Below, piece by piece: positions 1 to 11,164 of a DNA stretch of 18,453 nt. Where the stretch lies: the NCBI GenBank assembly GCA_036525975.1, contig DATCZK010000033.1, forward strand, positions 1-18,453. The letters are read 5' to 3'. The stretch's first letter is position 1. Every line of letters begins with the position of its first letter. The stretch comes from Quisquiliibacterium sp036525975. GTDB taxonomy: Bacteria > Pseudomonadota > Gammaproteobacteria > Burkholderiales > Burkholderiaceae_E. The notes under the pieces are model-generated. The model worked only from the letters and a program-made list of their open reading frames with translations. It searched no databases and was not told the origin of the DNA. Both the position numbers and the translations under genes were made by a program.

Positions 1-551
1 CGCGAGGCGATGGTGCCGGTCGCGTTGATCTGCGCGGTCACGTAGGTGAAGGAGGCGACCACCAGCACGATCACCGCGCACAGGCGCGCGGTGTTGCCGC
101 CGTAGCGCGTGCCGATGAAATCCGGCACGGTGTAACAACCGAACTTGCGCAGGTACGGCGCCATCAGCACCGCCACCAGCACGTAGCCGCCCGTCCAGCC
201 GACCACGAAGCCGAGGTACGGGTGGCCGGCCATGTAGATGCCGCCCGCCATTGCCACGAACGACGCGCCGGACATCCAGTCGGCCGCGGTTGCCATGCCG
301 TTGAACACCGGCGGCACCTGCCGGCCCGCGACGTAGTACGCGTCGATCTGCATCGTGCGCGACAGCCAGCCGATCAGCGCGTAGATCAGGATCGTGAAGC
401 CCACGAACATCAGGCCGATCGTGTCGGAAGTCATCCCCATCTGTTCCGCCACCGCCATCAGCAGAACGAAGACCAGGAATCCGCCGGTGTAGAAACCGTA
501 GATCTTGGGCAGGTTGTCGATGAACGACCCCTGCATTCTGAAAAAGCTCAT
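1..551 (-). CDS. Sodium:solute symporter family large subunit (3' end outside window)
   Basis: Only the first 183 residues are visible; the frame is open to the window edge. It is read as an inner-membrane Na+-coupled transporter for a small organic acid. The visible part has an N-terminal hydrophobic segment, a second one around residues 45-65, and the SSS-type stretch GRQVPPVFNGMATAADWMSG followed by further hydrophobic helices. The start at 551 has a purine-rich ribosome site (GGGAGGAG) a few bases upstream, and 14 bases separate it from the DUF4212 gene before it. Pairing with a DUF4212 small subunit is the hallmark of the VC_2705-type SSS subfamily, comparable to ActP with YjcH but with a different small subunit. 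The substrate cannot be read from the sequence; acetate, pyruvate or lactate are guesses based on the neighbouring pyruvate oxidoreductase. Confidence 0.88.
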   Translation of the reverse strand, partial: MSFFRMQGSFIDNLPKIYGFYTGGFLVFVLLMAVAEQMGMTSDTIGLMFVGFTILIYALIGWLSRTMQIDAYYVAGRQVPPVFNGMATAADWMSGASFVAMAGGIYMAGHPYLGFVVGWTGGYVLVAVLMAPYLRKFGCYTVPDFIGTRYGGNTARLCAVIVLVVASFTYVTAQINATGTIAS

Positions 552-565
552 CTCGCTCCTCCCGG

Positions 566-829
566 TCAGTCTTCAGACACACCGCATTCGCGGTCGACTT
601 TTTCCTGCTGCTTCACGAAGATGAAGAGCTGGATCACGAATGCGAACAGCGAACCCTGCGCGCCCATGTAGTAGCCCAACGGGAAGCCCATGATGCTCAT
701 GCCGTTGAGTTCGAACGCGAACCACTGGACCAGGTAGGCAAAAAAGAACCAGATGAGCAGGTGGATGATCATCAGGGAGCGTGTCCGTTGCCAGTGGACC
801 TCCCGCTGCTGGGTGTTGCTTGCAGACAC
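566..829 (-). CDS. DUF4212 small subunit of sodium:solute symporter
   Basis: An 87-residue membrane protein with a short polar N-terminus, a hydrophobic helix around residues 18-40 (MIIHLLIWFFFAYLVQW) and a second at about 48-72 (GYYMGAQGSLFAFVIQLFIF), ending in a charged tail (KQQEKVDRE). This two-helix layout and the sequence match the putative solute:sodium symporter small-subunit family (DUF4212), which is encoded next to its SSS partner. The start is GTG at 829, supported by a strong purine-rich ribosome site (AGGAGAGGAG) just upstream. It is the first gene of a two-gene unit with the symporter large subunit. A 229-base gap separates it from the ferredoxin gene on the same strand, so it probably has its own promoter. 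Its exact role is not established; assistance to assembly or transport by the large subunit is inferred. Confidence 0.88.
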   Translation of the reverse strand: MSASNTQQREVHWQRTRSLMIIHLLIWFFFAYLVQWFAFELNGMSIMGFPLGYYMGAQGSLFAFVIQLFIFVKQQEKVDRECGVSED

Positions 830-937
830 GGCGTTTCTCCTCTCCTTGGTTAGTTCGGCGTCGCTTGTTTCTGTGACGTTTGAACCGACGGTCGCAACGG
901 GCCCGCGTTACCAGGCTGCACGACCGGCACCGTGGAA

Positions 938-957
938 GGTAAGCTGGAAACCTTACC
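938..957. promoter_or_regulatory. Inverted repeat, possible operator
   Basis: The arms GGTAAG (938-943) and CTTACC (952-957) are perfect 6-base inverted copies separated by 8 bases (CTGGAAAC). The site lies about 110 bases upstream of the DUF4212 start, where a regulator of the symporter could bind. It could equally be a weak RNA hairpin or chance. No regulator gene lies nearby to support an assignment. Confidence 0.3.
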
Positions 958-972
958 GCTAACTTACGCGCA

Positions 973-992
973 GGCGGCCGGTTGCGGCCGCC
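973..992 (-). terminator. GC-rich hairpin after the ferredoxin gene
   Basis: The arms GGCGGCC (973-979) and GGCCGCC (986-992) form a perfect 7-base stem with a 6-base loop, about 67 bases past the ferredoxin stop in the direction of transcription. No T-run follows on the minus strand, so it is not a classical intrinsic terminator. It may mark the 3' end of the redox operon or protect the message end. Confidence 0.35.
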
Positions 993-1058
993 AGGCGGTG
1001 GTGGGCGCCGCGCGCAGGCCGGGGGCGAGGCCTCGCTGCGCAGCAGCAATCCGGCCGT

Positions 1059-1304
1059 TCAGCCGTGCAGGCCCTCGTATTTCGCCTGCAGCTGCTCCGG
1101 GGTCTCGGCGTGGTTCGGGTCGGGCACGATGCAGTCGGCCGGGCACACCAGCACGCATTGCGGCTCGTCGTTCGCGCCCACGCACTCGGTGCACTTCGCG
1201 GGGTCGATCACGTACATCGGGTCGCCCACCGAAATCGCCTGGTTCGGGCAGGGCTCCACGCAAGCGTCGCACGCGGTGCAGTCTTCGTTGATCATCAGTG
1301 CCAT
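1059..1304 (-). CDS. 2[4Fe-4S] ferredoxin, YfhL/Alvin type
   Basis: An 81-residue soluble electron carrier. The first cluster motif is C9-x2-C12-x2-C15-x3-C19-P. The second is C38-x2-C41-x8-C50-x3-C54-P, with the long x8 spacing and C-terminal extension typical of Alvin-type (Allochromatium-like) dicluster ferredoxins, which have very low potentials; a ninth cysteine is C58. The start at 1304 has a consensus ribosome site, AGGAGG, five bases upstream. It is the last gene of the block encoding PFOR and the Nfn-like enzyme, 78 bases after the DHOD-like gene, and is the obvious electron acceptor for PFOR and donor or acceptor for the Nfn-like protein. YfhL-type ferredoxins also occur alone in many proteobacteria, so a role beyond this operon is possible. 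Confidence 0.93.
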   Translation of the reverse strand: MALMINEDCTACDACVEPCPNQAISVGDPMYVIDPAKCTECVGANDEPQCVLVCPADCIVPDPNHAETPEQLQAKYEGLHG

Positions 1305-1382
1305 CGCAACCTCCTGTTGTTGAGAGTCGTTGAATCGAACGTGCCCGATGCTAGCGCAGCTGGCCCGGGAGCAGGCCTCGGC

Positions 1383-2383
1383 TCAGGCGAACGCGCTGGT
1401 GTAGGACTTCAGCGCCTTCATGTAGTTCGCGCGCTCGAATGCGTCCGGGTCGGGGCACGACTGCTGGCTCAGCGACCCCTTCATCTGCTCCACCGAAGCG
1501 TACTCGCGCTCGTTGAGCCACGCGCGCAGCGCGTCGACCAGCGCGCCCACGTGCTTGGGCCCCCTGGTGAGCAGGCTGCTCGCGAGCATCACGCAATCGG
1601 CGCCGGCGAGCAGCAGCTTGAGGACGTCCTGCGGGGTGTGCGCGCCGCCGGTGGCGGCCAGGCTCGCGCCCACGCGGCCGCGCAGGATCGCGATCCAGCG
1701 CAGCGCCAGCCGCAGCTCGTCCGAGGTCGACAGCACCAGGTGCGGCGCCACTTCGAGCTCGTCGAGGAGGATGTCGGGCTGCAGGAACCGGTTGAACAGG
1801 ACCAGCCCCGAGGCGCCCGCCCCGGTCAGGCGGGCGGCCATGTTCGCCATCGCGCTGAAGTAGGGGGCCACCTTCACGGCCACCGGAACGCGCACCTGCC
1901 GGGTGACCGACTCGACCAGGTCCACGTAGCGCTGTTCCACCTCGGTGCTCGTGTCCTCGATGCTCGCGGCCAGGAAATAGACGTTGAGCTCGATCGCGTC
2001 GGCGCCGGCTTCCTCGAACTGGCGCGCGATGCTGGTCCAGCCGCCGGGCGTGTAGCCGTTGAGGCTGGCGATCACCGGAACCGCGAGCGCCTTCTTGGCG
2101 TCGGCGATCAGCCGCAGGTACTTCTCCGATCCGGTGGGGAGGGGCATGTCGGGGAAGAAGCCCCTCGCCTCGGGAGAGAGTTCGCTGCCGAAGAGCATCA
2201 GGTCGTGCGTGGCCATCTCCTCGTGCTCGATCTGCTCCTCGAACAGCGACGGGAGCACGACCGCCGCCACGCCTGCGTCCTGCAGTCGCTTGAGGCTGTC
2301 CACCGAGCCGGTGAGCGGCGACGCCGAAGCCACCACCGGGTGCGCGAGCTCGAGGCCGAGGTATCGGGTGCGAAGGTCGACGG

Positions 2384-2387
<4 letters not shown>
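1383..2387 (-). CDS. Dihydroorotate dehydrogenase-like flavoprotein, PFOR-associated
   Basis: A 334-residue protein with the FMN-binding TIM-barrel plan of dihydroorotate dehydrogenases. It has the N-terminal strand (HPVVASASPLT), ELN at 133-135, the FMN-contacting lysine in VAVKVAP (K172), and the phosphate-binding end TGGAHTPQD (247-254) with GADCVMLAS. At the place where true class 1 enzymes carry ELN-x-SCPN, this protein reads ELNVYFLAAS, so the substrate-binding asparagine and the usual active-site signature are absent. Annotation as pyrD would therefore be misleading. The start at 2387 overlaps the PFOR stop by four bases (ATGA), with GGAGGAGG upstream, so it is probably translated in step with PFOR. 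Such proteins are known as neighbours of PFOR genes, but I know of no established function. A redox or assembly role with PFOR is an inference. Confidence 0.85.
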
Positions 2388-6016
<3,629 letters not shown>

Positions 6017-6041
6017 GGTCTTCCTTGGTGGCATGGGTGGC

Positions 6042-6065
6042 GGGGCGCGCCGTTGCGCGCGCCCC
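6042..6065 (-). promoter_or_regulatory. Strong hairpin between rubrerythrin and PFOR genes
   Basis: The arms GGGGCGCGC (6042-6050) and GCGCGCCCC (6057-6065) are a perfect 9-base inverted repeat with a 6-base loop. It lies in the 55-base gap after the rubrerythrin stop and ends about 25 bases before the PFOR start. There is no T-run, so read-through is expected. It could act as an RNA stability or processing element that sets different expression of the genes on either side, or as a partial terminator. Confidence 0.45.
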
Positions 6066-6071
6066 CCCGGG

Positions 6072-6707
6072 CTAGAGGATTCCGGCCTTGCCCGCCTGCC
6101 AGCGGCGATACTCGGTGGTGAGCAGCTCCACGTGCTCGCGCTCCTCGGCGGCAAGCTCCTTGTACAGTCCGTGCTCGATCGACTCGGCGGGGGCCTTCTC
6201 GCCCTCCTTGCTGAAGAAGTCGACCGCGCGCTGCTCGAAGGCGATCGCGATCCGGAACAGGTTGGCCGGATCCTCGGGGTGGCGGTCGATGCCGGCGAAG
6301 ATCGCGGCCCGGTCGATCTGGAAGTCCTCCGAGGGCTCGGGCAGCTCGGCGTGATAGCGCTTCGAGAGCGTTTGCATGTGCTCGTCTTCCATCGCCGCGA
6401 AACGGGCGAAGAGGTCGCGAAGCTGCGGGTCGGAGGCGTCGCGCGACGCGCGCTGGTAGAACGCGCGCCCGCCGAGCTCGATCTCGAAGGCCTTCCGGAT
6501 CGCCTCCATCGCCTCGTCGCCCTCGATCGCGCCGCGGTCGAGCAGTTCGAGCTTGCCCTTGCAATAGGGGCACAGGCCGTAGGGAAAGGCGAAGCCCTCC
6601 GCCACCTTGTGGCAGGAGGTGCAGCGCCAGCGCAGCTCGACCCCCGCGCAGCAGATGTAGGGCTCTTCGTCCTCGAGCGGGCGCTGGCAGCGCGGACAGA
6701 TGCTCAT
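6072..6707 (-). CDS. Rubrerythrin-like protein with N-terminal Cys-knuckle region
   Basis: A 211-residue soluble protein. The N-terminus has eight cysteines: C4/C7, C19/C20, C29-x2-C32 and C46-P-Y-C49; the last two pairs look like a rubredoxin-type metal site. A ferritin-like four-helix domain follows from about residue 62, with diiron motifs E77-x6-Y84, E107-x2-H110, E158 and E189-x2-H192. This order (metal knuckles first, diiron domain second) resembles reverse rubrerythrins, which remove peroxide or oxygen using reduced electron carriers. The start at 6707 overlaps the stop of the Nfn-like gene by four bases (ATGA). Its place just ahead of PFOR suggests protection of that oxygen-sensitive enzyme, or electron transfer from the NAD(P)H-linked flavoprotein; both are inferences. 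Whether the knuckles bind iron or zinc cannot be told. Confidence 0.88.
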   Translation of the reverse strand: MSICPRCQRPLEDEEPYICCAGVELRWRCTSCHKVAEGFAFPYGLCPYCKGKLELLDRGAIEGDEAMEAIRKAFEIELGGRAFYQRASRDASDPQLRDLFARFAAMEDEHMQTLSKRYHAELPEPSEDFQIDRAAIFAGIDRHPEDPANLFRIAIAFEQRAVDFFSKEGEKAPAESIEHGLYKELAAEEREHVELLTTEYRRWQAGKAGIL

Positions 6708-9064
6708 GTGGATACCTCGCTCAGGTTGCTCGTTGGGGGGGGTGCGACCGGTCTGGGCGGAACGAACGCGTCGACGTCTTCCTGGGCGATCGGCCACTTC
6801 GACTTGTTGCTCGCGAGGTAGGCGCCGATCGCGCGGGCCGCGCGCCGGCCCGCGCCCATCGCCAGGATCACGGTCGCGCCGCCGGTGACGATGTCGCCGC
6901 CCGCGAACACCCCGGGCACGCTCGTCGCCTGGGTGTCGGCGTCGGCCATGATGTAGCCCCACTTGTTCAGCTCGAGGCCCGGCGTGGACTTGGTCACGAT
7001 CGGGTTGGCCTTCGTGCCGAGCGCGTAGATCACGGTGTCGCACTCGAGCTCCACGAACTCGTCGAGCGGCACCGGCTTGCGGCGCCCCTTCTCGTCGGGG
7101 TCGCCCAGCATCATCTTCTGCACGCGCATGCCGCGCACGTTGCCCTCGTCGTCGACCAGGATCTCAACCGGCGAGTGAAGGAAGAAGAAGTCGATGCCTT
7201 CCTCCTTCGCGTGGCGCAGCTCCTCCACGCGCGCGGGCGCCTCCGCCTCGGTTCGCCGGTACACGCAGCGCACGGTGGGCGCGCCCAGGCGCTTGGCCAC
7301 GCGCAGGCAGTCCATCGCCGTGTTGCCCGCGCCGATCACGACCACGCTCTTGCCCAGCGTGACCGGCGTGTCGAGGTAGGGGAACTTGTCGCCGCCCATC
7401 AGGTTCACGCGGGTGAGGAACTCGTTGGCCGAGTACACCTGGCCGGCGAACTCGCCCGGAATGCCGAGGAACGAGGGCGCTCCGGCGCCGGCCCCGACGA
7501 ACACGGCGTCGAAGCCCATCTCGCCCAGCAGCTGCGGCACCGAGAAGGTCTTGCCGATCACCTTGTTCGTCTCGAACTTCGCCCCGAGCGCCTTGAGGTT
7601 GTCGACCTCGCGGCTGATGATCTCGCGGGGCAGCCGGAACGACGGGATCCCGTACTGGAGCACGCCGCCCACGACGTGCAGCGCCTCGTAGATCGTGACC
7701 TCGCATCCGTAGCGCAGCACGTCGGCCGCCACCGCCAGCCCGGACGGGCCCGAGCCCACCACCGCGACCTTGCCCAGCGTGTGCTCGAACCGGGGTGGCG
7801 CCTCCGTGCGCGGCCTGGCGCTGTCGCCCACGAAGCGCTCGAGCCGCCCGATCGCAACCGACTCGAGCTTGCGCCCCACCACGCACTGCGCCTCGCACTG
7901 CGACTCCTGCGGGCACACGCGCCCGCAGATCGAGGGCATCAGGTTGGACTCGTTGATCACCGCGAGCGCGCCGTCGATGTCGCGCACCAGCAGGTGCCGG
8001 ATGAAACGGGGGATGTCGATCGACACCGGGCAGCCTTCCACGCACGCCGCCTTCGAGCACATGATGCAGCGCTCGGCCTCGGCGAGCGCGTCGGCCATCG
8101 AGTAGCCGAGGTTCACCTCCTTGAAGTTGCGCGAGCGCTCCAGGGGGTCGCGCTCGGGCATCTTGGTCGCGAGCGGGGCGAGGTCCTTGTACTTCTTGTA
8201 GTTGTGCTTGTTCTCCTCGAACAGCACCTTTTCCACGTGGCACACGTGCGCGTAGTCGGCGTTGGCGGTGGTTTCCTCGCCCTTGAAGCGCTTCTGGCGC
8301 AGGAGCAGCTCCCTGAAGTCGACCTGGTGGCCGTCGAAGTCGGGGCCGTCGACGCAGGCGAACTTCACCTCGTTGCCCACAGTGACCCGGCACGAGCCGC
8401 ACATGCCCGTGCCGTCGACCATGATCGCGTTGAGCGAGACCATCGTCTTCACGCCGAACGGGCGCGTCGTCTCGACGCAGGCGTTCATCATCGGCAGCGG
8501 GCCGATCGCGATCACGAGGTCGGGCTTGTCGTTCTCGAGCACTTCCTGCAGCGCCTGGGTGACGAAGCCGGGCTTGCCGTAGCTCCCGTCGTCGGTGCAC
8601 ACGATCAGGTTGTCGCAGTGCTGCCCGAACTTGTCCTCCCAGAAGACGAGGTCCTTGTTGCGAAAGCCGATGATCCCGGTGGTGCGGTTGCCCGCGGACT
8701 TGAAGTCGCGCAGCTGCGGGTAAACGGGAGCCACCCCGAGCCCCCCGCCCACGAGCACGACGTGGCCCGCGTTGCCGATGTGCTGCGGCAGCCCGAGCGG
8801 TCCGACGAAGTCGGCGAAGGTGTCGCCCGCCTTGTAGTGGTCGCGCATGTCGAGGGTGGACTTGCCCAGCGCCTGGATCACGAGCGTGACGGTGCCCTTT
8901 TCCCGGTCGAAGTCGGCCACCGTGAGCGGGATGCGCTCGCTGCCCTCGTGCAGGCGCAACATCACGAAGTGTCCGGGCTGCGAGGCGCGGGCCACGTCGG
9001 GGGCCAGCACCTCCCAAAGGAAGGTGGTGTCGGAAAAGGCTTCGCGCCGGGTGATCGTGTACAT
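6704..9064 (-). CDS. NfnAB-like fusion: ferredoxin-NAD(P) reductase module plus GltD-type flavoprotein
   Basis: A 786-residue fusion. Residues 1-250 resemble the NfnA/SudB/PyrK-type FAD/NAD module: IPLTVAD near 45-51, the nucleotide loop GGGLGVAP (106-113), and a [2Fe-2S] site with C222, C225 and C237, preceded by D218, where characterised Nfn proteins use Asp as fourth ligand. After a linker (about 265-320), residues 325-750 form a GltD/NfnB-type unit with cysteines C333/336/341/345 and C380/384/390/394 for two [4Fe-4S] clusters, an FAD loop GSGPSGL (437-443), a second nucleotide loop GAGNTAMD (578-585), and a terminal GVFAGGDIVTGGAT. The tail is proline-rich. In Nfn, the two parts are subunits that bifurcate electrons from NADPH to NAD+ and ferredoxin. 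It may instead be annotated as sulfide dehydrogenase or glutamate synthase small subunit, but no GltB is nearby. Start 9064 has GAGGG upstream and the family N-terminus MYTITRRE. Confidence 0.9.
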   Translation of the reverse strand: MYTITRREAFSDTTFLWEVLAPDVARASQPGHFVMLRLHEGSERIPLTVADFDREKGTVTLVIQALGKSTLDMRDHYKAGDTFADFVGPLGLPQHIGNAGHVVLVGGGLGVAPVYPQLRDFKSAGNRTTGIIGFRNKDLVFWEDKFGQHCDNLIVCTDDGSYGKPGFVTQALQEVLENDKPDLVIAIGPLPMMNACVETTRPFGVKTMVSLNAIMVDGTGMCGSCRVTVGNEVKFACVDGPDFDGHQVDFRELLLRQKRFKGEETTANADYAHVCHVEKVLFEENKHNYKKYKDLAPLATKMPERDPLERSRNFKEVNLGYSMADALAEAERCIMCSKAACVEGCPVSIDIPRFIRHLLVRDIDGALAVINESNLMPSICGRVCPQESQCEAQCVVGRKLESVAIGRLERFVGDSARPRTEAPPRFEHTLGKVAVVGSGPSGLAVAADVLRYGCEVTIYEALHVVGGVLQYGIPSFRLPREIISREVDNLKALGAKFETNKVIGKTFSVPQLLGEMGFDAVFVGAGAGAPSFLGIPGEFAGQVYSANEFLTRVNLMGGDKFPYLDTPVTLGKSVVVIGAGNTAMDCLRVAKRLGAPTVRCVYRRTEAEAPARVEELRHAKEEGIDFFFLHSPVEILVDDEGNVRGMRVQKMMLGDPDEKGRRKPVPLDEFVELECDTVIYALGTKANPIVTKSTPGLELNKWGYIMADADTQATSVPGVFAGGDIVTGGATVILAMGAGRRAARAIGAYLASNKSKWPIAQEDVDAFVPPRPVAPPPTSNLSEVST

Positions 9065-9251
9065 GGAACGCCCTCGTTCTGGTCCGCTGGGTGATTCTAC
9101 GAGCTTGACCCCTGTTCGAGGCCCATTGTGGAGCGGCGCCCGACGGTATTCATTCGTGGAAATCAAGGATTTGCCGCGCGCTACGCTAAAGGGCCGCGGG
9201 GCCCGGATGCAATGCGAAATGTCGTCGCCCGCAATGCTAAGATCGCTCCCC
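9065..9251. promoter_or_regulatory. Divergent intergenic region between the redox operon and kup
   Basis: This 187-base gap separates the two oppositely transcribed blocks and must contain the start region of the redox operon and probably that of kup. The GC content falls slightly in its centre. TAAGAT at 9238-9243 could be a -10 element close to the kup start, but no good -35 box stands 17 bases before it. On the minus strand TAGAAT near 9093-9098 also lacks a partner. I see no clear palindromic operator. Confidence 0.4.
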
Positions 9252-11126
9252 ATGTCGGCTCCCACGCAACAGGCGGCAACGAGGACGCTCGCGCTTGCCG
9301 CGCTCGGCGTTGTCTACGGCGACATCGGCACGAGCCCGCTCTATGCGTTCCGGGAGGCTTTCAGCGGCGCGCATGCGATCGAGCTCAGCCCGCACAACCT
9401 CTTTGCCGTGCTCTCGATGATGTTCTGGGCCGTGACGCTGATCGTCTCGGCCAAGTACGTGGCGATCATGTTGCGCCTTGACAACCGTGGCGAGGGCGGG
9501 GTGCTGGCGCTGCTCTCGTGGGCCGCTGCCATCCTGCGGCGGCGGCCGCGAAGGGTCTGGCTGGTCGTGGTGCTCGGGGCGTTCTCGGTCTCGCTCTTCT
9601 ACGGCGACGCGGTGATCACGCCCGCCATTTCGGTTCTCTCGGCGGTGGAGGGGATCGCGGTCGTGGAGCCCTCGCTCGCGCACTTCGCGACGCCGGTGGC
9701 GCTGGTGATCCTGGTGGCGCTCTTTTCGGTGCAGCGCAAGGGCACGGCGACGGTCGGCGCGCTGTTCGGCCCGATCATGCTGCTGTGGTTCGGCACGCTC
9801 GCCGCGGCCGGCGCGGCGAGCATCGCGCAGACGCCCCAGGTGCTCGCAGCGCTCGACCCGCGCTTTGCGATCGACTTCGTCTTCAGGTTTCCGGGCACCG
9901 CGATGATCGTGGCCAGTGCCGTGTTCCTGTGCGTGACGGGCGCGGAAGCCCTGTACGCCGACATGGGCCACTTCGGCCCGCGACCGGTGCGCAGGGCCTG
10001 GTTCTCGGTCGTGTTCCCGGCGCTGATGGTGAACTACTTCGGCCAGGGCGCTCTGCTGTTGCGCGACCCGGCCGCCGCCCGCAACCCCTTCTACCTGCTG
10101 ATGCCCGAATCGCTGGTCGTGCCGATGATCCTGCTCGCGACCGCGGCCACCGTGATCGCATCGCAGGCGGTGATCTCGGGGGCTTTTTCGGCCACGCAGC
10201 AGGCCTCGCGCCTCAATTTCCTGCCCCGGCTGCGCGTGCTCCACACTTCCGACGCCGCGCAGGGGCAGGTCTACATCCCGCTCGTGAACTGGCTGCTGCT
10301 CGCGCTCGTGGTCTTCGTGGTGCTCGAGTTCCGCAGTTCCGACCGGCTCGCCGCCGCCTATGGCATTGCGGTCGCCGGCGACCTGTTCCTGAGCAGCGTG
10401 ATCGTGCTGATCGCGCTGCCACTGGCGGCCGACCGGCGATTGCGCTGGCTGATCCCGCTGTTCGTGCTGTTCGTCGCAGTCGAGGGCGCCTTCCTCGTTG
10501 CCAACACGTCGAAGATCGTCCACGGCGGCTGGTTCCCGCTGGTGCTCGCCGTGCTCGTGTTCACCGTGCTCACGACGTGGAGGCGCGGGATCGACGTGAT
10601 GCGCGCGAAGAAAGACGCGCTCGAGCGCGGCGTGGGCGACGGCCTGCAGCTCAACCTCGACGATGCGCCCCGGGTGGAGGGTGCGGCGGTGTTCTTCAGT
10701 TCGTCGCGTGGGGGCTGCCCGAGTTCGTTTCTGCACAACCTCAAGCACAACCGCGTGGTGCACGAGACCACCGTGTTCCTCACCGTCGTGTTCGACGACG
10801 TGCCGTTCATTGCGGACAACGAGCGGATCGAACTGCAGCGCGGCGCGAACGGCCTGATGCGGCTGACCGCGCACTTCGGTTATCGCGAAGACCCCGACAT
10901 TCGCAAGATTCTCAAGCTCGCGGCGTTCAAAGAGCTGGATCTCGACGTGGAGACCACGTCGTTCTTCACCAGCAAGCCCACCGTGGTGTCGGTGTCGCCG
11001 CGCGGCCTCCTGGGGTGGCGGCGTTCGGTGTTCGGCTGGATGCTGGCCAACAGCGTGAGCGTGGCGCGCTATTTCAATCTGCCCGAGAACCGGGTGATCG
11101 AGCTCGGCACGCGGGTGGGCATCTGA
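9252..11126 (+). CDS. kup: Low-affinity potassium transporter Kup
   Basis: A 624-residue inner-membrane K+ uptake protein, probably H+-coupled, of the usual Kup length. The family signature GDIGTSPLYA is at 23-32, and GDAVITPAISVLSAVEG at 118-134. About twelve hydrophobic segments fill residues 14-450. The remaining 170 or so residues are a cytoplasmic tail containing the Kup-typical HNLKHNRVVHE and RYFNLPENRVIELG motifs. I place the start at 9252 (MSAPTQQ) because this fits the family N-terminus; an in-frame ATG at 9234 would add six residues. No good ribosome site precedes either, and a TAAGAT just upstream leaves room for a nearly leaderless message. The frame extends further upstream, but that part is antisense to the Nfn-like gene. 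parE follows 38 bases downstream on the same strand. Confidence 0.95.
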   Translation: MSAPTQQAATRTLALAALGVVYGDIGTSPLYAFREAFSGAHAIELSPHNLFAVLSMMFWAVTLIVSAKYVAIMLRLDNRGEGGVLALLSWAAAILRRRPRRVWLVVVLGAFSVSLFYGDAVITPAISVLSAVEGIAVVEPSLAHFATPVALVILVALFSVQRKGTATVGALFGPIMLLWFGTLAAAGAASIAQTPQVLAALDPRFAIDFVFRFPGTAMIVASAVFLCVTGAEALYADMGHFGPRPVRRAWFSVVFPALMVNYFGQGALLLRDPAAARNPFYLLMPESLVVPMILLATAATVIASQAVISGAFSATQQASRLNFLPRLRVLHTSDAAQGQVYIPLVNWLLLALVVFVVLEFRSSDRLAAAYGIAVAGDLFLSSVIVLIALPLAADRRLRWLIPLFVLFVAVEGAFLVANTSKIVHGGWFPLVLAVLVFTVLTTWRRGIDVMRAKKDALERGVGDGLQLNLDDAPRVEGAAVFFSSSRGGCPSSFLHNLKHNRVVHETTVFLTVVFDDVPFIADNERIELQRGANGLMRLTAHFGYREDPDIRKILKLAAFKELDLDVETTSFFTSKPTVVSVSPRGLLGWRRSVFGWMLANSVSVARYFNLPENRVIELGTRVGI

Positions 11127-11164
11127 GCGTCGCCCGCGCGGGGGGCCCGGGGCACGAACGGAAC

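Larger units (their letters stand above)
830..1058 (-). promoter_or_regulatory. Intergenic leader upstream of the symporter pair
   Basis: This 229-base gap separates the ferredoxin stop from the DUF4212 start. It contains no convincing gene. It holds a GC-rich hairpin (973-992) and a second inverted repeat (938-957), listed separately. I looked for a sigma70 promoter on the minus strand and found no clear -35/-10 pair; TTGCGA followed 17 bases later by ACAGAA is too weak to call. The position makes it the most likely site of transcription start and control for the symporter genes. Confidence 0.45.

Noticed and set aside
6017..6154. An upstream-extended PFOR start giving 46 more residues
   Set aside because: The added residues are low-complexity, run through the intergenic hairpin, and lack family similarity. 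AAGGAAG supports the start at 6016.
6704..9064. Annotation as glutamate synthase small subunit (gltD)
   Set aside because: GltD lacks the N-terminal FAD/[2Fe-2S] module seen here, and no large glutamate synthase subunit is adjacent.
9105..9135. TTGACC as a -35 box for kup
   Set aside because: No acceptable -10 hexamer occurs 16-18 bases downstream, and the site is over 100 bases from the start.
9065..9265. A 67-residue N-terminal extension of the Nfn-like protein
   Set aside because: It would overlap the kup start region and has no similarity to the family. MYTITRRE at 9064 fits the usual N-terminus and has a GAGGG upstream.
11133..11142. CCCGCGCGGG palindrome between kup and parE as a terminator
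   Set aside because: It has no loop and no T-run. Such self-complementary GC runs are expected by chance in DNA this GC-rich.
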